Source: Caldithrix sp964598255
GTDB lineage: Bacteria; Calditrichota; Calditrichia; Calditrichales; Calditrichaceae
Assembly (NCBI GenBank): GCA_964598255.1
Contig: CAZRBA010000096.1
Location: 1 to 64,000 of the forward strand
Direction: 5' to 3'
DNA length: 64,000 bases
The translations under genes were made by a program, and so were the position numbers. The notes beneath the pieces are model-generated. The model made no database searches, was not told the DNA's origin, and saw only the letters and a list, made by a program, of their open reading frames with translations. Below are positions 8,238 through 17,876 of the stretch, piece after piece. Positions within the stretch are counted from its first letter, which is position 1. Each line of letters begins with the position of its first letter.

Positions 8238-9497
8238 TTATTTTGACTCATTTGCCAGAAACTCCAACACGGAGTCAAAGGAAATATTAATTTGTTGGCC
8301 TTTGTCCATGATTTTTACGGAAAATTCCTTTTTTTCGAGTTCATTTTCACCGAGAATAAGTACAAAACGTGATTTTTGGCGATTGGCCTCACGCATTTGT
8401 GCCTTAACACTGCGGCCTAAAAAATCCGTTTCGGCCGATAATCCCAGAGCACGAATTTTATGTAACCAGACCATACTTTCTTTGCGGGCCTTATCGCCCA
8501 ATGGGGCTAAAAATACATCGAGCCTTGCTTTTTCCGCCAGCACAATGCCTTGCTGTTCCATTACCATTAGCAGTCGTTCCATCCCTGCGGCAAATCCCAC
8601 GGCCGGAGTATCCGGCCCGTCCAATTCGTTAGCTAACAAATCATAACGCCCGCCGCCGCAAATAGCGTTTTGCGCGCCCAAAGCATCGCTGGTTATTTCG
8701 AACACGGTACGCGTGTAATAGTCAAGCCCGCGCACCAAATAAGGGTCTTCCACAAAAGGGATATTCAGACGTACCAATCGATCTTTAACCGATTGGTAAT
8801 GTGCATGGCAGGCATTACATAAATTGTCCGCAAGTTTAGGGGCGTTTTGGTTTAATGCCATACAGGTCGGATTTTTACAATCCAAAATGCGCAAGGGGTT
8901 GTTATCAAAACGCCGCTGGCAGTCCGGGCAATATTTAGCCAAATTCGGACGGATGTAATCCTGTAATTTGGTTTTGTAATCGGCGCGGCAAGTGGGGTCG
9001 CCAACGGAATTCAGGCGAAGGGTTAGCTTGGTTAAACCGATTTCTTTGAAAATCGCCCAAGCCAAATCGATCATTTCGGCATCTGCATTCGGATCGGGTG
9101 TGCCCAATGTCTCCGCACCGAACTGGTGAAATTGGCGTAAGCGTCCGGCTTGCGGATTTTCTTGCCGGAACAAGGGGGCAATATAAAATAATTTATTTAA
9201 CGGTGCCTTGGCATACAATTTGTTTTCGATGTAAGCGCGCATAATGGGTGCGGTCATTTCGGGTTTCAAGGTTAATTGTTTTTTACCGCGATCGAGAAAG
9301 GTGTACATTTCTTTGGAAACAATATCAGTCAGTTGGCCGATACCGCGCGCGAACAATTGGGTTTGCTCAAAAATAGGCGTGCGTAATTCATGAAAATTAT
9401 AACGCGCCATTAAGTTGCGGATCAAGCCTTCCAAAGCAACCCAACGCGGCGTTTCATCGGGTAAAATATCCTGCGTACCTTTTATCCGTCTGATCAT
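8238..9497 (-). CDS. hisS: Histidyl-tRNA synthetase
   Basis: A class II synthetase of 419 residues, the usual length. It shows the N-terminal IKGTQDILPDE motif, motif 2 region with LTLKPEMTAP, the histidine-specific LVRGLDYYTRTVFE segment, and the glycine-rich GGGRYDLLANEL plus GFAAGMERLL of motif 3. A cysteine-rich insertion (CPDC, CKNPTC, CNAC, about residues 190-230) is present, as in many bacterial HisRS. The C-terminal anticodon-binding domain is complete. It stands alone, with a 437-base gene-free stretch upstream. Confidence 0.96.
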   Translation of the reverse strand: MIRRIKGTQDILPDETPRWVALEGLIRNLMARYNFHELRTPIFEQTQLFARGIGQLTDIVSKEMYTFLDRGKKQLTLKPEMTAPIMRAYIENKLYAKAPLNKLFYIAPLFRQENPQAGRLRQFHQFGAETLGTPDPNADAEMIDLAWAIFKEIGLTKLTLRLNSVGDPTCRADYKTKLQDYIRPNLAKYCPDCQRRFDNNPLRILDCKNPTCMALNQNAPKLADNLCNACHAHYQSVKDRLVRLNIPFVEDPYLVRGLDYYTRTVFEITSDALGAQNAICGGGRYDLLANELDGPDTPAVGFAAGMERLLMVMEQQGIVLAEKARLDVFLAPLGDKARKESMVWLHKIRALGLSAETDFLGRSVKAQMREANRQKSRFVLILGENELEKKEFSVKIMDKGQQINISFDSVLEFLANESK

Positions 9498-9857
9498 TTT
9501 AGAGATCCTGTTATCCTAAAATTTTTAAAGTTAATGAAACGGCTAAAGTTAATACAAAATGCTTATGTAAACAACAGAGAATGAGGCCAGCGGTAAAAAA
9601 TTCGCATAATATTTTGCCATAAAATGGCGTTTTTACGCAAAATCGGACTAAAAACAGCAAAAACCAATTGGAGCAACGCAGGAAATTTTGCCAGTAAAAC
9701 GGAAGCCCTCCTAAAAGACGAAACAAAATCGTACTGTTTCGGCAGGAATACCCCAAAGGCAAACTAAATTTTTAAGCGCACATGCCGAATGGGAAAATAT
9801 ATTGCAACTTTTTCGCAAAAGGATCATTTAACTGCTTGGATAAAATAAAATTTTTAC
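9498..9857. other. Gene-free stretch between divergent hisS and ctpA
   Basis: I see no credible gene here. A minus-strand open frame of 83 codons (9511-9762) is rich in Cys, Phe and Leu, lacks a ribosome site and family features, and is rejected. A small hairpin GCCAT-aaa-ATGGC followed by GTTTTT (9616-9634) is present. The hisS promoter should lie near 9498-9560 but no clear hexamer pair was found. Confidence 0.5.
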
Positions 9858-9907
9858 TTGCGTTCATTCGTTTAATATCTTAATACGACGAACAACGTAT
9901 GTATTAA
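9858..9907 (+). promoter_or_regulatory. Candidate ctpA promoter with overlapping inverted repeat
   Basis: TTGCGT (9858-9863) and TAATAC (9881-9886) are 17 bases apart, about 50 bases before the ctpA ATG. The -10 box is inside an inverted repeat TTAATAC (9880-9886) / GTATTAA (9901-9907), so a repressor could sit on the start site. Confidence 0.45.
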
Positions 9908-9934
9908 ACTTTAATAACTTTTAAGGATTTTTTC

Positions 9935-11962
9935 ATGAAAAGACGCATTTCCTTTATTCTGCTTTTTGTGTTAATTGCGGTTTCGGCATTTACATTACAG
10001 GCCATCGATAAACCGGCCGAGGGCAAATCATTGCCTGTTTTGGAGCCGCTGCCCATTCATCCGCGCGTAGAGCAAGCCATTGCTTTCTTTTTACCGCGCA
10101 TGCATTACAAGCACCAACAACTGGACGACAAACTTTCGGCGGAAATGCTGAATTTTTACATCGATCTACTGGATAACCAGCATTTGTATTTTTTGAAATC
10201 GGACATCGATTTGTTTAACAATTACAAATATACGCTGGACGATGCCCTTAGAAACGGAGATTTACGCGCCGCCTATTTTATGTTTAATCTTTTTATGAAA
10301 CGTTTTCAGGAACGCATGGATTTTATTCAGCGGGCTTTTGACAAACCGTTTAATTTTAATAAAAACGATTCCTTGGTAGCCGATCGTAAAAATGCTCCTT
10401 GGGCTACTACGTCCGCGGAGTTGGATAGCCTTTGGAAAAAACGTTTGAAAAACGAAGCCCTCTCATTGAAATTGGCCGGGAAAAAGTGGAAGGACATTGT
10501 AAAGCGCTTAAAAAAACGCTACCGCAATATGGATAAAAACATGATGAAGACGGAAAGTGAAGATGTTTTTCAGATTTTTATGAATTCTTTTGCCGAAACG
10601 TTTGATCCGCATACCAATTACATGTCTCCGAAAACCAGTGATGATTTTAAGATTCGCATGAGCCTTTCGCTGGAAGGAATCGGCGCTACATTGCAAACCG
10701 AAGATGATTATACCAAAGTGGTAAGTATTGTGCCTGGCGGCCCGGCCGATAAAAGCGGTTTGTTGCACCCCAACGATCGCATTGTGGCAGTGGGGCAGGG
10801 CGATAAAGGCGAAATGGTGGATATTATCGGTTGGCGCATTGACGATGTGGTGCAGCTTATTCGCGGTAAAAAAGGCACAAAAGTACGCCTGCAAATTATC
10901 CCGGCCGACGCCTCGCTTTCCGATCCACCTAAAACCATCACTATTGTGCGCGATAAAATCAAACTCTCCGATCGGGCGGCCAAAAGCGACACATTGGAAA
11001 TTACCCATGATGGCCATAAATTTAAAATTGGGGTTATTGACGTACCCGATTTTTATCTGGATTATGATGCTCTGCGTAAAGGGTTACCCGATTATGCCAG
11101 TACTTCCCGCGATGTAGCCCGTTTGCTCAAACAATTGGAAAATGCCGGTGTGGACGGTATAATTATCGATTTGCGGCGTAACGGCGGCGGCTTTTTAAGC
11201 GAAGCGGTTGATATGACAGGACTGTTCATTAAAGAAGGACCTGTGGTGCAAGTGCGCGATAGCCGTGGCCGAGTAAAAGTAGAGCGGGATGAAGATCCGA
11301 AAATTATTTACAAAGGCCCGTTAGCCGTATTGGTGGATCGGTTTAGTGCCTCGGCTTCGGAGATTTTTACAGCCGCTATTAAGGATTATCGTCGGGGGAT
11401 TATTGTCGGCTCGCAAACATTTGGCAAGGGAACCGTACAAAATATTATGCCATTGTCGCGCATGTTTCCGCACACCAAACAAAAACTGGGTCAAATTAAA
11501 TTTACCATCGCCAAATTTTATCGTGTTAACGGCGGTAGCACGCAATTAAAAGGGGTAATGCCCGATATTGCCATTCCTTCGCGTTTTGACGTGTTGGATG
11601 TGGGCGAAAGCAGCGAAAAAAACGCATTGGCCTGGGATGAGATTGAACCGGTTTCTTACCGAATTTTTGACCCCCAATTGCCTGCGGAAATTCCGAAACT
11701 TAAGGCGCTGCACGAAAAACGCATGGCCGGTAATCCGGAATACAAGCTAATTTTAAAGGAAATAGCCGAAATAAAAAAAGAACGTGAAAAAAACAGGATC
11801 TCATTAAATTTAGCTGTGCGTAAAAAAATGCGCGAAGAACGCGAAAATCGTAAAAAAGAGTTGCAAAAATTGCACAAGCAAAACGGACAGAAAAAAAACG
11901 AAGATTTTTATGTGCTTGAAACGGCTCATATTTTGGGAGATTACATTCTTTCCGGGAAATAG
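9935..11962 (+). CDS. prc: Carboxy-terminal (tail-specific) processing protease, S41 family
   Basis: A 675-residue exported protease like E. coli Prc. An N-terminal signal segment (about 1-24) is followed by the Prc-type helical N-domain, a PDZ domain (about 245-330, LEGIGATLQ) and the S41 catalytic domain. The Ser/Lys dyad is S473 in FSASASE and K498 in TFGKGTVQ, 25 residues apart as in Prc. A lysine-rich coiled C-terminal domain ends the protein. It acts in the periplasm, trimming C-termini of envelope proteins and quality-control substrates. It opens a run of proteostasis genes. E. coli Prc is of similar length (about 680). Confidence 0.93.
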   Translation: MKRRISFILLFVLIAVSAFTLQAIDKPAEGKSLPVLEPLPIHPRVEQAIAFFLPRMHYKHQQLDDKLSAEMLNFYIDLLDNQHLYFLKSDIDLFNNYKYTLDDALRNGDLRAAYFMFNLFMKRFQERMDFIQRAFDKPFNFNKNDSLVADRKNAPWATTSAELDSLWKKRLKNEALSLKLAGKKWKDIVKRLKKRYRNMDKNMMKTESEDVFQIFMNSFAETFDPHTNYMSPKTSDDFKIRMSLSLEGIGATLQTEDDYTKVVSIVPGGPADKSGLLHPNDRIVAVGQGDKGEMVDIIGWRIDDVVQLIRGKKGTKVRLQIIPADASLSDPPKTITIVRDKIKLSDRAAKSDTLEITHDGHKFKIGVIDVPDFYLDYDALRKGLPDYASTSRDVARLLKQLENAGVDGIIIDLRRNGGGFLSEAVDMTGLFIKEGPVVQVRDSRGRVKVERDEDPKIIYKGPLAVLVDRFSASASEIFTAAIKDYRRGIIVGSQTFGKGTVQNIMPLSRMFPHTKQKLGQIKFTIAKFYRVNGGSTQLKGVMPDIAIPSRFDVLDVGESSEKNALAWDEIEPVSYRIFDPQLPAEIPKLKALHEKRMAGNPEYKLILKEIAEIKKEREKNRISLNLAVRKKMREERENRKKELQKLHKQNGQKKNEDFYVLETAHILGDYILSGK

Positions 11963-12032
11963 GGGCTGTACATCTGCGGTTGGCAAAAACGTTGCCGTGT
12001 TCGCGTTAAAATTAAGGTAACGCAAATAGAAA

Positions 12033-12066
12033 TGCCTGCCGGAACCCAATGGCGCTCTGGCAGGCA
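12033..12066. other. Inverted repeat after prc
   Basis: TGCCTGCC (12033-12040) and GGCAGGCA (12059-12066) form a perfect 8-bp stem with an 18-base loop. No T-tract follows, so it is not a canonical intrinsic terminator; it could be a 3' stabilising hairpin of the prc mRNA. Confidence 0.5.
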
Positions 12067-12231
12067 ATGTGCTTTATCAAAAACAAAAAAGCTTCATTAA
12101 AACGTTCTCGCAAAAATTTTATGAAATGCCGTCTTTATCTCTAAGTCCTTAATTTGCTTTTACCTGTTAATTCAAGTAAATTACATGGTTTTAAATTATT
12201 TGATGCTGATTTTGAAGGAGGTTTATTCAGA

Positions 12232-13497
12232 ATGCTAAAAACCGAAGTTAAGAAACTATCCAGTTCGAAAAAAGAATTGAAGGTGACAATACCTAAGGAT
12301 GAATACGAAACAATACGTGACCAGCAGGCACAACATATACGCAAAGAAGCACAAATTCCCGGCTTTCGCAAAGGCAAAGCTCCGCTCGGTATGGTAAAAA
12401 AACGTTTTGGCGGGCTTATTGAGGGTTATGCCATGGAAAAAGCCGCCGAAGTAGGTTTGTACGAGGGTACGGCTAAGGAAGGGATTGAAATTTTAGGTAC
12501 GCCGGAAGCCAAAGAAATGAATTTTGACGATGACGGAAATTTGGTGCTGACCTTTCACATCGATACTTTGCCCGAAATCGAGCTGACAAAATACAAAGGT
12601 CTCGAAATTATGCGAGATAAGTACGTGATCACCGATAAATTTGTCGATCAAAAGATCGACGAATTGCGGCGGGAACGAGCGGAAGTTACGCCTGTTGACG
12701 GCCCCGTGCAGGAAGGTTTTCGGGTAACGGTAGATATGCAAGAACTGGACGAATCTGGTGCACCGATTGTTGGACGCAAATACGAAGACGTGACCATTGA
12801 AATAGGTGAAGGGCATTTTGACAAAGAGATCGAAATGCAATTAATCGGGGCTAAAAAAGGCGAAACCCGGCGCGTTGAAAAGGTGTATCCCGACGATTTT
12901 CCTCAGGAAGATTATGCCGGTAAAAAAGAACTTTTTGACATGACCATCAAAGAAATCATGGAAGTAAAAATTCCGGAATTGACCGACGAGTTCGTTCAGG
13001 ATCTGGGCGACGAATCGTTGAAAACGGTTGATGATCTAAAAAAACGCATTCGCGAAAATCTGGAACATCAGTATGCCAACGAATCCAAGCAACGGTTCGA
13101 AGAAGATATGATTCAAACATTTCTAGCCGAAAATCCGTTTGAAATTCCACAAGCTTTAATTGATAATTATGTGGATGTAATGGCCCGCAATGCGGTTCAG
13201 CGTAATCCGCAGGTTAAGATGGAAGAGGCGCGTCGAGTTTACGAACCCAATGCCGAGACCATGGTAAAATGGTACTATTTGACCAAGCGCATTGCGGAAG
13301 TGGAAAATATTGAAGTTAGTGACGAGGATGTGGAAAAATTTCTCTCCGAACATGTAAAAGATGAAGAAAAACGCAAGGAAATGCTGAAAGACAAAGCCTC
13401 GGTAGAGCATATAAAGGAAGATTTGTTCTACGAGAAGATAGTTAAGTTTTTAGAAGAAAACAACGAAATCAAAGAAAACGAAATCGAACTCGACTGA
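12232..13497 (+). CDS. tig: Trigger factor
   Basis: A ribosome-associated chaperone of 421 residues. The ribosome-docking signature GFRKGKAP is at 44-51, followed by an FKBP-type prolyl isomerase domain (about 155-245) and the long helical C-terminal substrate cradle. The ATG at 12232 is chosen because a strong GAAGGAGG lies 8-14 bases upstream; an upstream in-frame start at 12154 lacks this. It precedes clpP and clpX, the standard order, and nascent chains it releases feed the same quality-control system. Confidence 0.95.
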   Translation: MLKTEVKKLSSSKKELKVTIPKDEYETIRDQQAQHIRKEAQIPGFRKGKAPLGMVKKRFGGLIEGYAMEKAAEVGLYEGTAKEGIEILGTPEAKEMNFDDDGNLVLTFHIDTLPEIELTKYKGLEIMRDKYVITDKFVDQKIDELRRERAEVTPVDGPVQEGFRVTVDMQELDESGAPIVGRKYEDVTIEIGEGHFDKEIEMQLIGAKKGETRRVEKVYPDDFPQEDYAGKKELFDMTIKEIMEVKIPELTDEFVQDLGDESLKTVDDLKKRIRENLEHQYANESKQRFEEDMIQTFLAENPFEIPQALIDNYVDVMARNAVQRNPQVKMEEARRVYEPNAETMVKWYYLTKRIAEVENIEVSDEDVEKFLSEHVKDEEKRKEMLKDKASVEHIKEDLFYEKIVKFLEENNEIKENEIELD

Positions 13498-13578
13498 TGA
13501 AGCGGAGCAATTTACATTTGCTGCTTTCGGGAATCGTTTTCGGGTAATTTATGTAAAAACAAAGAAAGGAGCGTGCCG

Positions 13579-14190
13579 ATGCCTCTGGTACCAATGGTTA
13601 TCGAACAAACCGGGCGTACGGAACGTGCGTATGACATATATTCCAGACTGTTAAAAGAACGGATTGTGTTTTTGGGTACACCCATTGACGATAATATTGC
13701 AAGTCTGGTTATTTCGCAACTTTTGTTTTTGGAAGCGGAAGATCCGACCAAAGATATTTATTTGTACATTAATTCGCCGGGCGGTATTGTGTCTTCCGGT
13801 CTGGCAATTTACGATACGATTAAGTATATTAAACCGGACGTAGTCACTACGGTAATGGGTCAGGCGGCTAGTATGGGTGCCTTGCTTTTGGCCGCGGGTA
13901 CCAAAGGGAAGCGTTATGCTTTGCCACATGCGCGCATAATGATTCATCAACCGTTAGGCGGTGCGGAGGGTCAGGCCTCGGATATTGCCATTGCCGCCAA
14001 TGAAATTTTACGTATCAAACGTATTTTAAACGAAATATTGGCCGAGGCCACTGGCAAGCCGCTAGAGCAAATCGAAAAGGACACCGATCGTAATTATTTT
14101 ATGTCAGCAAAAGAGGCCTTGGAATACGGAATTATCGATAAGATTCTTACTTCCCGTTCGGAAGATAAGGAAGCAAAAGGAAAGAAATAG
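13579..14190 (+). CDS. clpP: ATP-dependent Clp protease proteolytic subunit
   Basis: A 203-residue ClpP. The start MPLVPMVIEQ at 13579 follows AAAGGAG at 13565-13571; the GTG at 13573 is too close to that site. Catalytic Ser98 is in GQAASMG and His123 in MIHQPLGG. The third triad position, Asp172 in B. subtilis (DTDRDNF), is Asn172 here: the gene reads GAT CGT AAT TAT, giving DTDRNYF. The same substitution is known in Listeria ClpP1. The rest of the fold, including the N-terminal axial loop, looks normal. It is the only clpP in the window and directly abuts clpX. Confidence 0.95.
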   Translation: MPLVPMVIEQTGRTERAYDIYSRLLKERIVFLGTPIDDNIASLVISQLLFLEAEDPTKDIYLYINSPGGIVSSGLAIYDTIKYIKPDVVTTVMGQAASMGALLLAAGTKGKRYALPHARIMIHQPLGGAEGQASDIAIAANEILRIKRILNEILAEATGKPLEQIEKDTDRNYFMSAKEALEYGIIDKILTSRSEDKEAKGKK

Positions 14191-15438
14191 ATGAGCAGTA
14201 AAAATTTTCGCAATCCCATATTTCGCTGTTCGTTTTGCGGGCGTTCCGCCGACGAAGTGGAAAGTTTGATTTCCGGACCGGACGTACACATTTGTAATTT
14301 TTGCGTTGAAAGCGCAATGGAAATCATAACGCGGCATCGTAAACAAGCCTCCATTCAGGAACGGCAAAGTTTGCTGCCGCCGAATAAAATCAAAGAAGAG
14401 CTTGATAAGTACGTAATTGGTCAGGAAAGGGCCAAGCAAATTTTATCCGTAGCCGTTTACAACCATTACAAGCGTATTAACCATATTGTTGAAGCGGAAG
14501 ATGTGGAAATTGAAAAAAGCAATATTTTGCTAATCGGCCCGACCGGAACCGGTAAAACGCTTTTGGCGCAAACCTTGGCGAAAATTTTGCAGGTTCCTTT
14601 TGCCATTGCCGATGCTACGGTTTTAACCGAAGCCGGATATGTGGGTGAAGATGTGGAGAATATTTTGGTTCGTTTGTATCATGCGGCCAATTACAATGTA
14701 AAGGAGACCGAGCGCGGAATTATTTACATTGACGAAATTGACAAAATATCCCGCAAAGACGGCAATCCTTCTATTACGCGAGACGTATCCGGAGAAGGTG
14801 TGCAGCAAGCCTTGCTAAAAATTTTGGAAGGAACGGTTTCCAGCATTCCGCCCAAAGGCGGGCGCAAACATCCCGAACAGAATTTGGTAAACATTAATAC
14901 GAAAAACATTTTGTTTATTTGCGGAGGCGCCTTTGAAGGGCTCGAAGAAATTATTTTGCGTCGCATCGGCGAAAAGAAAATCGGTTTCGGCAAAAAATTA
15001 AGTACCACGCAAAGCCTTTCGACAAGCGAAATTTACTCCATGGTCGAACCGGAAGATTTGCTAAAATACGGTTTAATTCCGGAGTTAATAGGTCGTTTGC
15101 CGGTTGTGGGTACGCTCAACGAAATCGATGAAAAAGCCTTGTATTCGATTTTAACCGAACCGAAAAATGCACTGGTTAAGCAATACAAACAGTTGATGAA
15201 AATGGAAGGCATTGAACTGGTTTTTGATGAGTCCGCTTTAAAAGCCATTGTTCAGCAAGCCATTAAGCGTAAAACCGGGGCGCGTTCGCTGCGTTCGATT
15301 ATGGAAAATGTCATGCTCGATATTATGTACAAGGCGCCCTCGATGAACGGATTAAAAAAAGTGGTGATTACGGAAAAAGTGGTCACCGAAAAAAAGGAAC
15401 CGGTGTTCGAATTTGCCCGCACCAAGCGCAGTGCTTAA
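14191..15438 (+). CDS. clpX: ATP-dependent Clp protease ATP-binding subunit ClpX
   Basis: A AAA+ unfoldase of 415 residues. The N-terminal zinc domain has C13, C16, C35 and C38. Walker A is GPTGTGKT (116-123), Walker B IIYIDEIDKI, the pore loop GYVGED is intact, and the ClpP-docking loop KKIGFGKK is present, so it should dock on the ClpP encoded just upstream. Its ATG follows the clpP TAG with no gap. An intrinsic terminator lies 27 bases after its stop. Confidence 0.97.
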   Translation: MSSKNFRNPIFRCSFCGRSADEVESLISGPDVHICNFCVESAMEIITRHRKQASIQERQSLLPPNKIKEELDKYVIGQERAKQILSVAVYNHYKRINHIVEAEDVEIEKSNILLIGPTGTGKTLLAQTLAKILQVPFAIADATVLTEAGYVGEDVENILVRLYHAANYNVKETERGIIYIDEIDKISRKDGNPSITRDVSGEGVQQALLKILEGTVSSIPPKGGRKHPEQNLVNINTKNILFICGGAFEGLEEIILRRIGEKKIGFGKKLSTTQSLSTSEIYSMVEPEDLLKYGLIPELIGRLPVVGTLNEIDEKALYSILTEPKNALVKQYKQLMKMEGIELVFDESALKAIVQQAIKRKTGARSLRSIMENVMLDIMYKAPSMNGLKKVVITEKVVTEKKEPVFEFARTKRSA

Positions 15439-15464
15439 TAAACCAACGTATCCTGTCGATATAC

Positions 15465-15490
15465 AGCGGAGCTATGCTCCGCTTTTTTTT
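15465..15490 (+). terminator. Intrinsic terminator between clpX and lon
   Basis: Perfect 8-bp stem AGCGGAGC (15465-15472) / GCTCCGCT (15476-15483) with a TAT loop and a run of T to 15490. It ends only 22 bases before the lon start codon, so it either ends the clpX message or attenuates readthrough into lon. Confidence 0.88.
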
Positions 15491-15512
15491 GCACGAAAAA
15501 AAGGGTTTTGCC

Positions 15513-17876
15513 ATGAAAGAAACGGAAATTTTTGAAATCGATTTGACCAAAGAATACACGCTTAATGTTTTACCTTTAAAAGACCTTGTTTTTTTCCCGC
15601 ACATGGTGGTGCCGCTGATTATCGGGCGTCCCAATTCCATCGAATCGGTTGAACAGGCCATGAAGGGAAACAAATTCATTTTTTTGGTAGCGCAAAAAGA
15701 TCCTGCTCTGGAAGATATTACCGCGCGCGATTTGTATCGGTTCGGTACCATGGGGCGCATTGTGCAAATTGTGCGTTTACCTAACGGTTTGCTTAAAGTT
15801 TTGGTGGAGGGGATTGTGCGCGGGAAAGTACTCCGCTTTCGCAAACGTCGCTCGGTTATACGCGCAACCATTTCCATCCCCTACTCCGAAATCGAGATGG
15901 ACGACCGCACCGAGGCATTAAAACGGGAGTTGATTTCGCTATTTAAAACATACGTCAAATTGCACGAAGAGCTGCCGGAAGAATTGATTTTTTCCGTTTC
16001 CCAAATTGACGATATGGAAAAGATTACCGATTTCATTGCCGGATATTTGGATTTGCGTCTGGAAGAAAAACAGACGATTCTCGAAGAGTGGGATTTGGAA
16101 GATCGTATTCATTTGCTGATGGACATTCTTTCGCATGAAAACCATATTCTTAGTTTGAAATCGGAACTGGATGTAAAAGTGCGGGATCAGATGGTTAAAA
16201 CCCAGCGCAATTATTTTTTACAGGAGCAGTTGCGTGTTATTCGGGAAGAGCTGGGCGAAGAGGTGGAAGAAGGTAGTGATGTGGCCATTTTGCGTGCCAA
16301 ATTCCAGAAAAAGAAACTTTCGGCGGAGGCACGGGAAAAGGTGGAAGAAGAATTGACCCGGTTGGCCAAAATTCCGCCTCTTTCTCCGGAATACAATGTA
16401 ATACGGACGTATCTCGAATGGATTTTAAATTTGCCCTGGACGGAGATGACCGAAGACGAAACGCGTATTGAAAAAGCGCAGAAAATTCTGGACGAAGATC
16501 ATTTTGGGTTGGAAAAACCCAAGCGACGCTTGTTGGAACATATTGCCGTTTTGCAACGGGTAAAACAAATTAAAGGGCCCATTTTGTGTTTGGCGGGTCC
16601 TCCGGGTGTGGGTAAAACCTCGCTGGGTCGTTCCATTGCCCGTGCACTGGGACGCAAATTTGTGCACATGTCGTTGGGCGGTATTCACGATGAGGCCGAA
16701 ATTCGCGGCCATCGCCGAACCTACATCGGTTCCATGCCGGGTAAAATTATTCAAGGCATGAAAAAAGCGGGCACCATAAATCCGGTGTTTTTGTTGGATG
16801 AAGTGGACAAAATTAACAGCACCTATCAGGGCGATCCGGCCTCGGCATTGCTGGAAGTTTTGGACCCAGAGCAAAACCATTCGTTTACGGACAACTATTT
16901 GGAGATCGAGTACGATTTGTCCAAGGTGTTTTTTGTGGTAACGGCCAATTATGCCGATGCCATTCCCGAACCCTTGCTCGATCGTATGGAAATTATCGAA
17001 TTACCCGGTTATCTGGATTATGAAAAGCTGGCCATTGCCAAGCAGTATTTGATTCCCAAACAATTTAACTTAAACGGCCTGCGTAAAAATGAGTTGGAAA
17101 TTAAAGATGAGTCGATTAACGAAATTATTTTAAAATACACTTTGGAAGCCGGCGTACGTAATTTGGAGCGGGAGATCAGTAAAATATGTCGTCAGGCGGT
17201 TATTATGCTTTCCAAGGATAAGCGGCGTAAAAGAATTGTAGTCGGTAAGCGCAATTTGGCCAAATTTTTGGGAGAACCTAAGTTTATTTCGTCTAAACTA
17301 AAAGGCCAAAAAGAAGTGGGCGTGGCTACCGGTTTGGCTTGGACTCCGTTCGGCGGCGATATTTTACGGGTGGAGGTGAATTTGATTCCAGGAAAAGACA
17401 AACTGACTTTAACCGGCAAGCTGGGCGAGGTAATGCAGGAATCGGCTATGATTGCTGTGGATTATATCCGTTCCCGTTTTCGCAAATTTAAAATCGATCA
17501 GAATTTTACATCCAAATACGAAATACACATCCATTTGCCCGAAGGTGCGGTGCCCAAAGACGGACCTTCGGCCGGTGTCACCTTAACCAGCGGTTTAATT
17601 TCTGCCTTAAAAAGGCAACCGTTGCCTTCGGATTTAGCCATGACCGGCGAAATTACTCTGCGCGGTAAGGTGCTGGCTGTGGGTGGTTTGCAGGAAAAAC
17701 TGATGGCTGCCAAACGACACGGCATTAAACGCATTATTTTACCGGCAGAGAACAAACCCGATATCCGCGAATTAAGCAAAGCCTTATTAGATGGGTTTGA
17801 GTTGATTTATGTGAAGGATTACGAACAAATTTATGATTATTTGTTTAAAGAATACGACAAAAAGGCGAACAAATAA
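15513..17876 (+). CDS. lon: ATP-dependent protease Lon
   Basis: A 787-residue LonA: N-terminal substrate-binding domain beginning near LPLKDLVFFPHMVVPL, a coiled linker, the AAA+ module with GPPGVGKT (about residues 363-370), and the C-terminal Ser/Lys protease with PKDGPSAGVTL and the lysine of GGLQEKL. It degrades misfolded and regulatory proteins in the cytoplasm. The ATG at 15513 (MKETEIFEID) is chosen because an upstream in-frame ATG at 15474 lies inside the terminator stem. No obvious promoter fits between terminator and start, so expression may depend on readthrough or a promoter inside clpX. Confidence 0.96.
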   Translation: MKETEIFEIDLTKEYTLNVLPLKDLVFFPHMVVPLIIGRPNSIESVEQAMKGNKFIFLVAQKDPALEDITARDLYRFGTMGRIVQIVRLPNGLLKVLVEGIVRGKVLRFRKRRSVIRATISIPYSEIEMDDRTEALKRELISLFKTYVKLHEELPEELIFSVSQIDDMEKITDFIAGYLDLRLEEKQTILEEWDLEDRIHLLMDILSHENHILSLKSELDVKVRDQMVKTQRNYFLQEQLRVIREELGEEVEEGSDVAILRAKFQKKKLSAEAREKVEEELTRLAKIPPLSPEYNVIRTYLEWILNLPWTEMTEDETRIEKAQKILDEDHFGLEKPKRRLLEHIAVLQRVKQIKGPILCLAGPPGVGKTSLGRSIARALGRKFVHMSLGGIHDEAEIRGHRRTYIGSMPGKIIQGMKKAGTINPVFLLDEVDKINSTYQGDPASALLEVLDPEQNHSFTDNYLEIEYDLSKVFFVVTANYADAIPEPLLDRMEIIELPGYLDYEKLAIAKQYLIPKQFNLNGLRKNELEIKDESINEIILKYTLEAGVRNLEREISKICRQAVIMLSKDKRRKRIVVGKRNLAKFLGEPKFISSKLKGQKEVGVATGLAWTPFGGDILRVEVNLIPGKDKLTLTGKLGEVMQESAMIAVDYIRSRFRKFKIDQNFTSKYEIHIHLPEGAVPKDGPSAGVTLTSGLISALKRQPLPSDLAMTGEITLRGKVLAVGGLQEKLMAAKRHGIKRIILPAENKPDIRELSKALLDGFELIYVKDYEQIYDYLFKEYDKKANK

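Noticed and set aside
9511..9762. 83-codon minus-strand gene upstream of hisS
   Set aside because: Low-complexity Cys/Phe/Leu composition, no ribosome site and no family feature.
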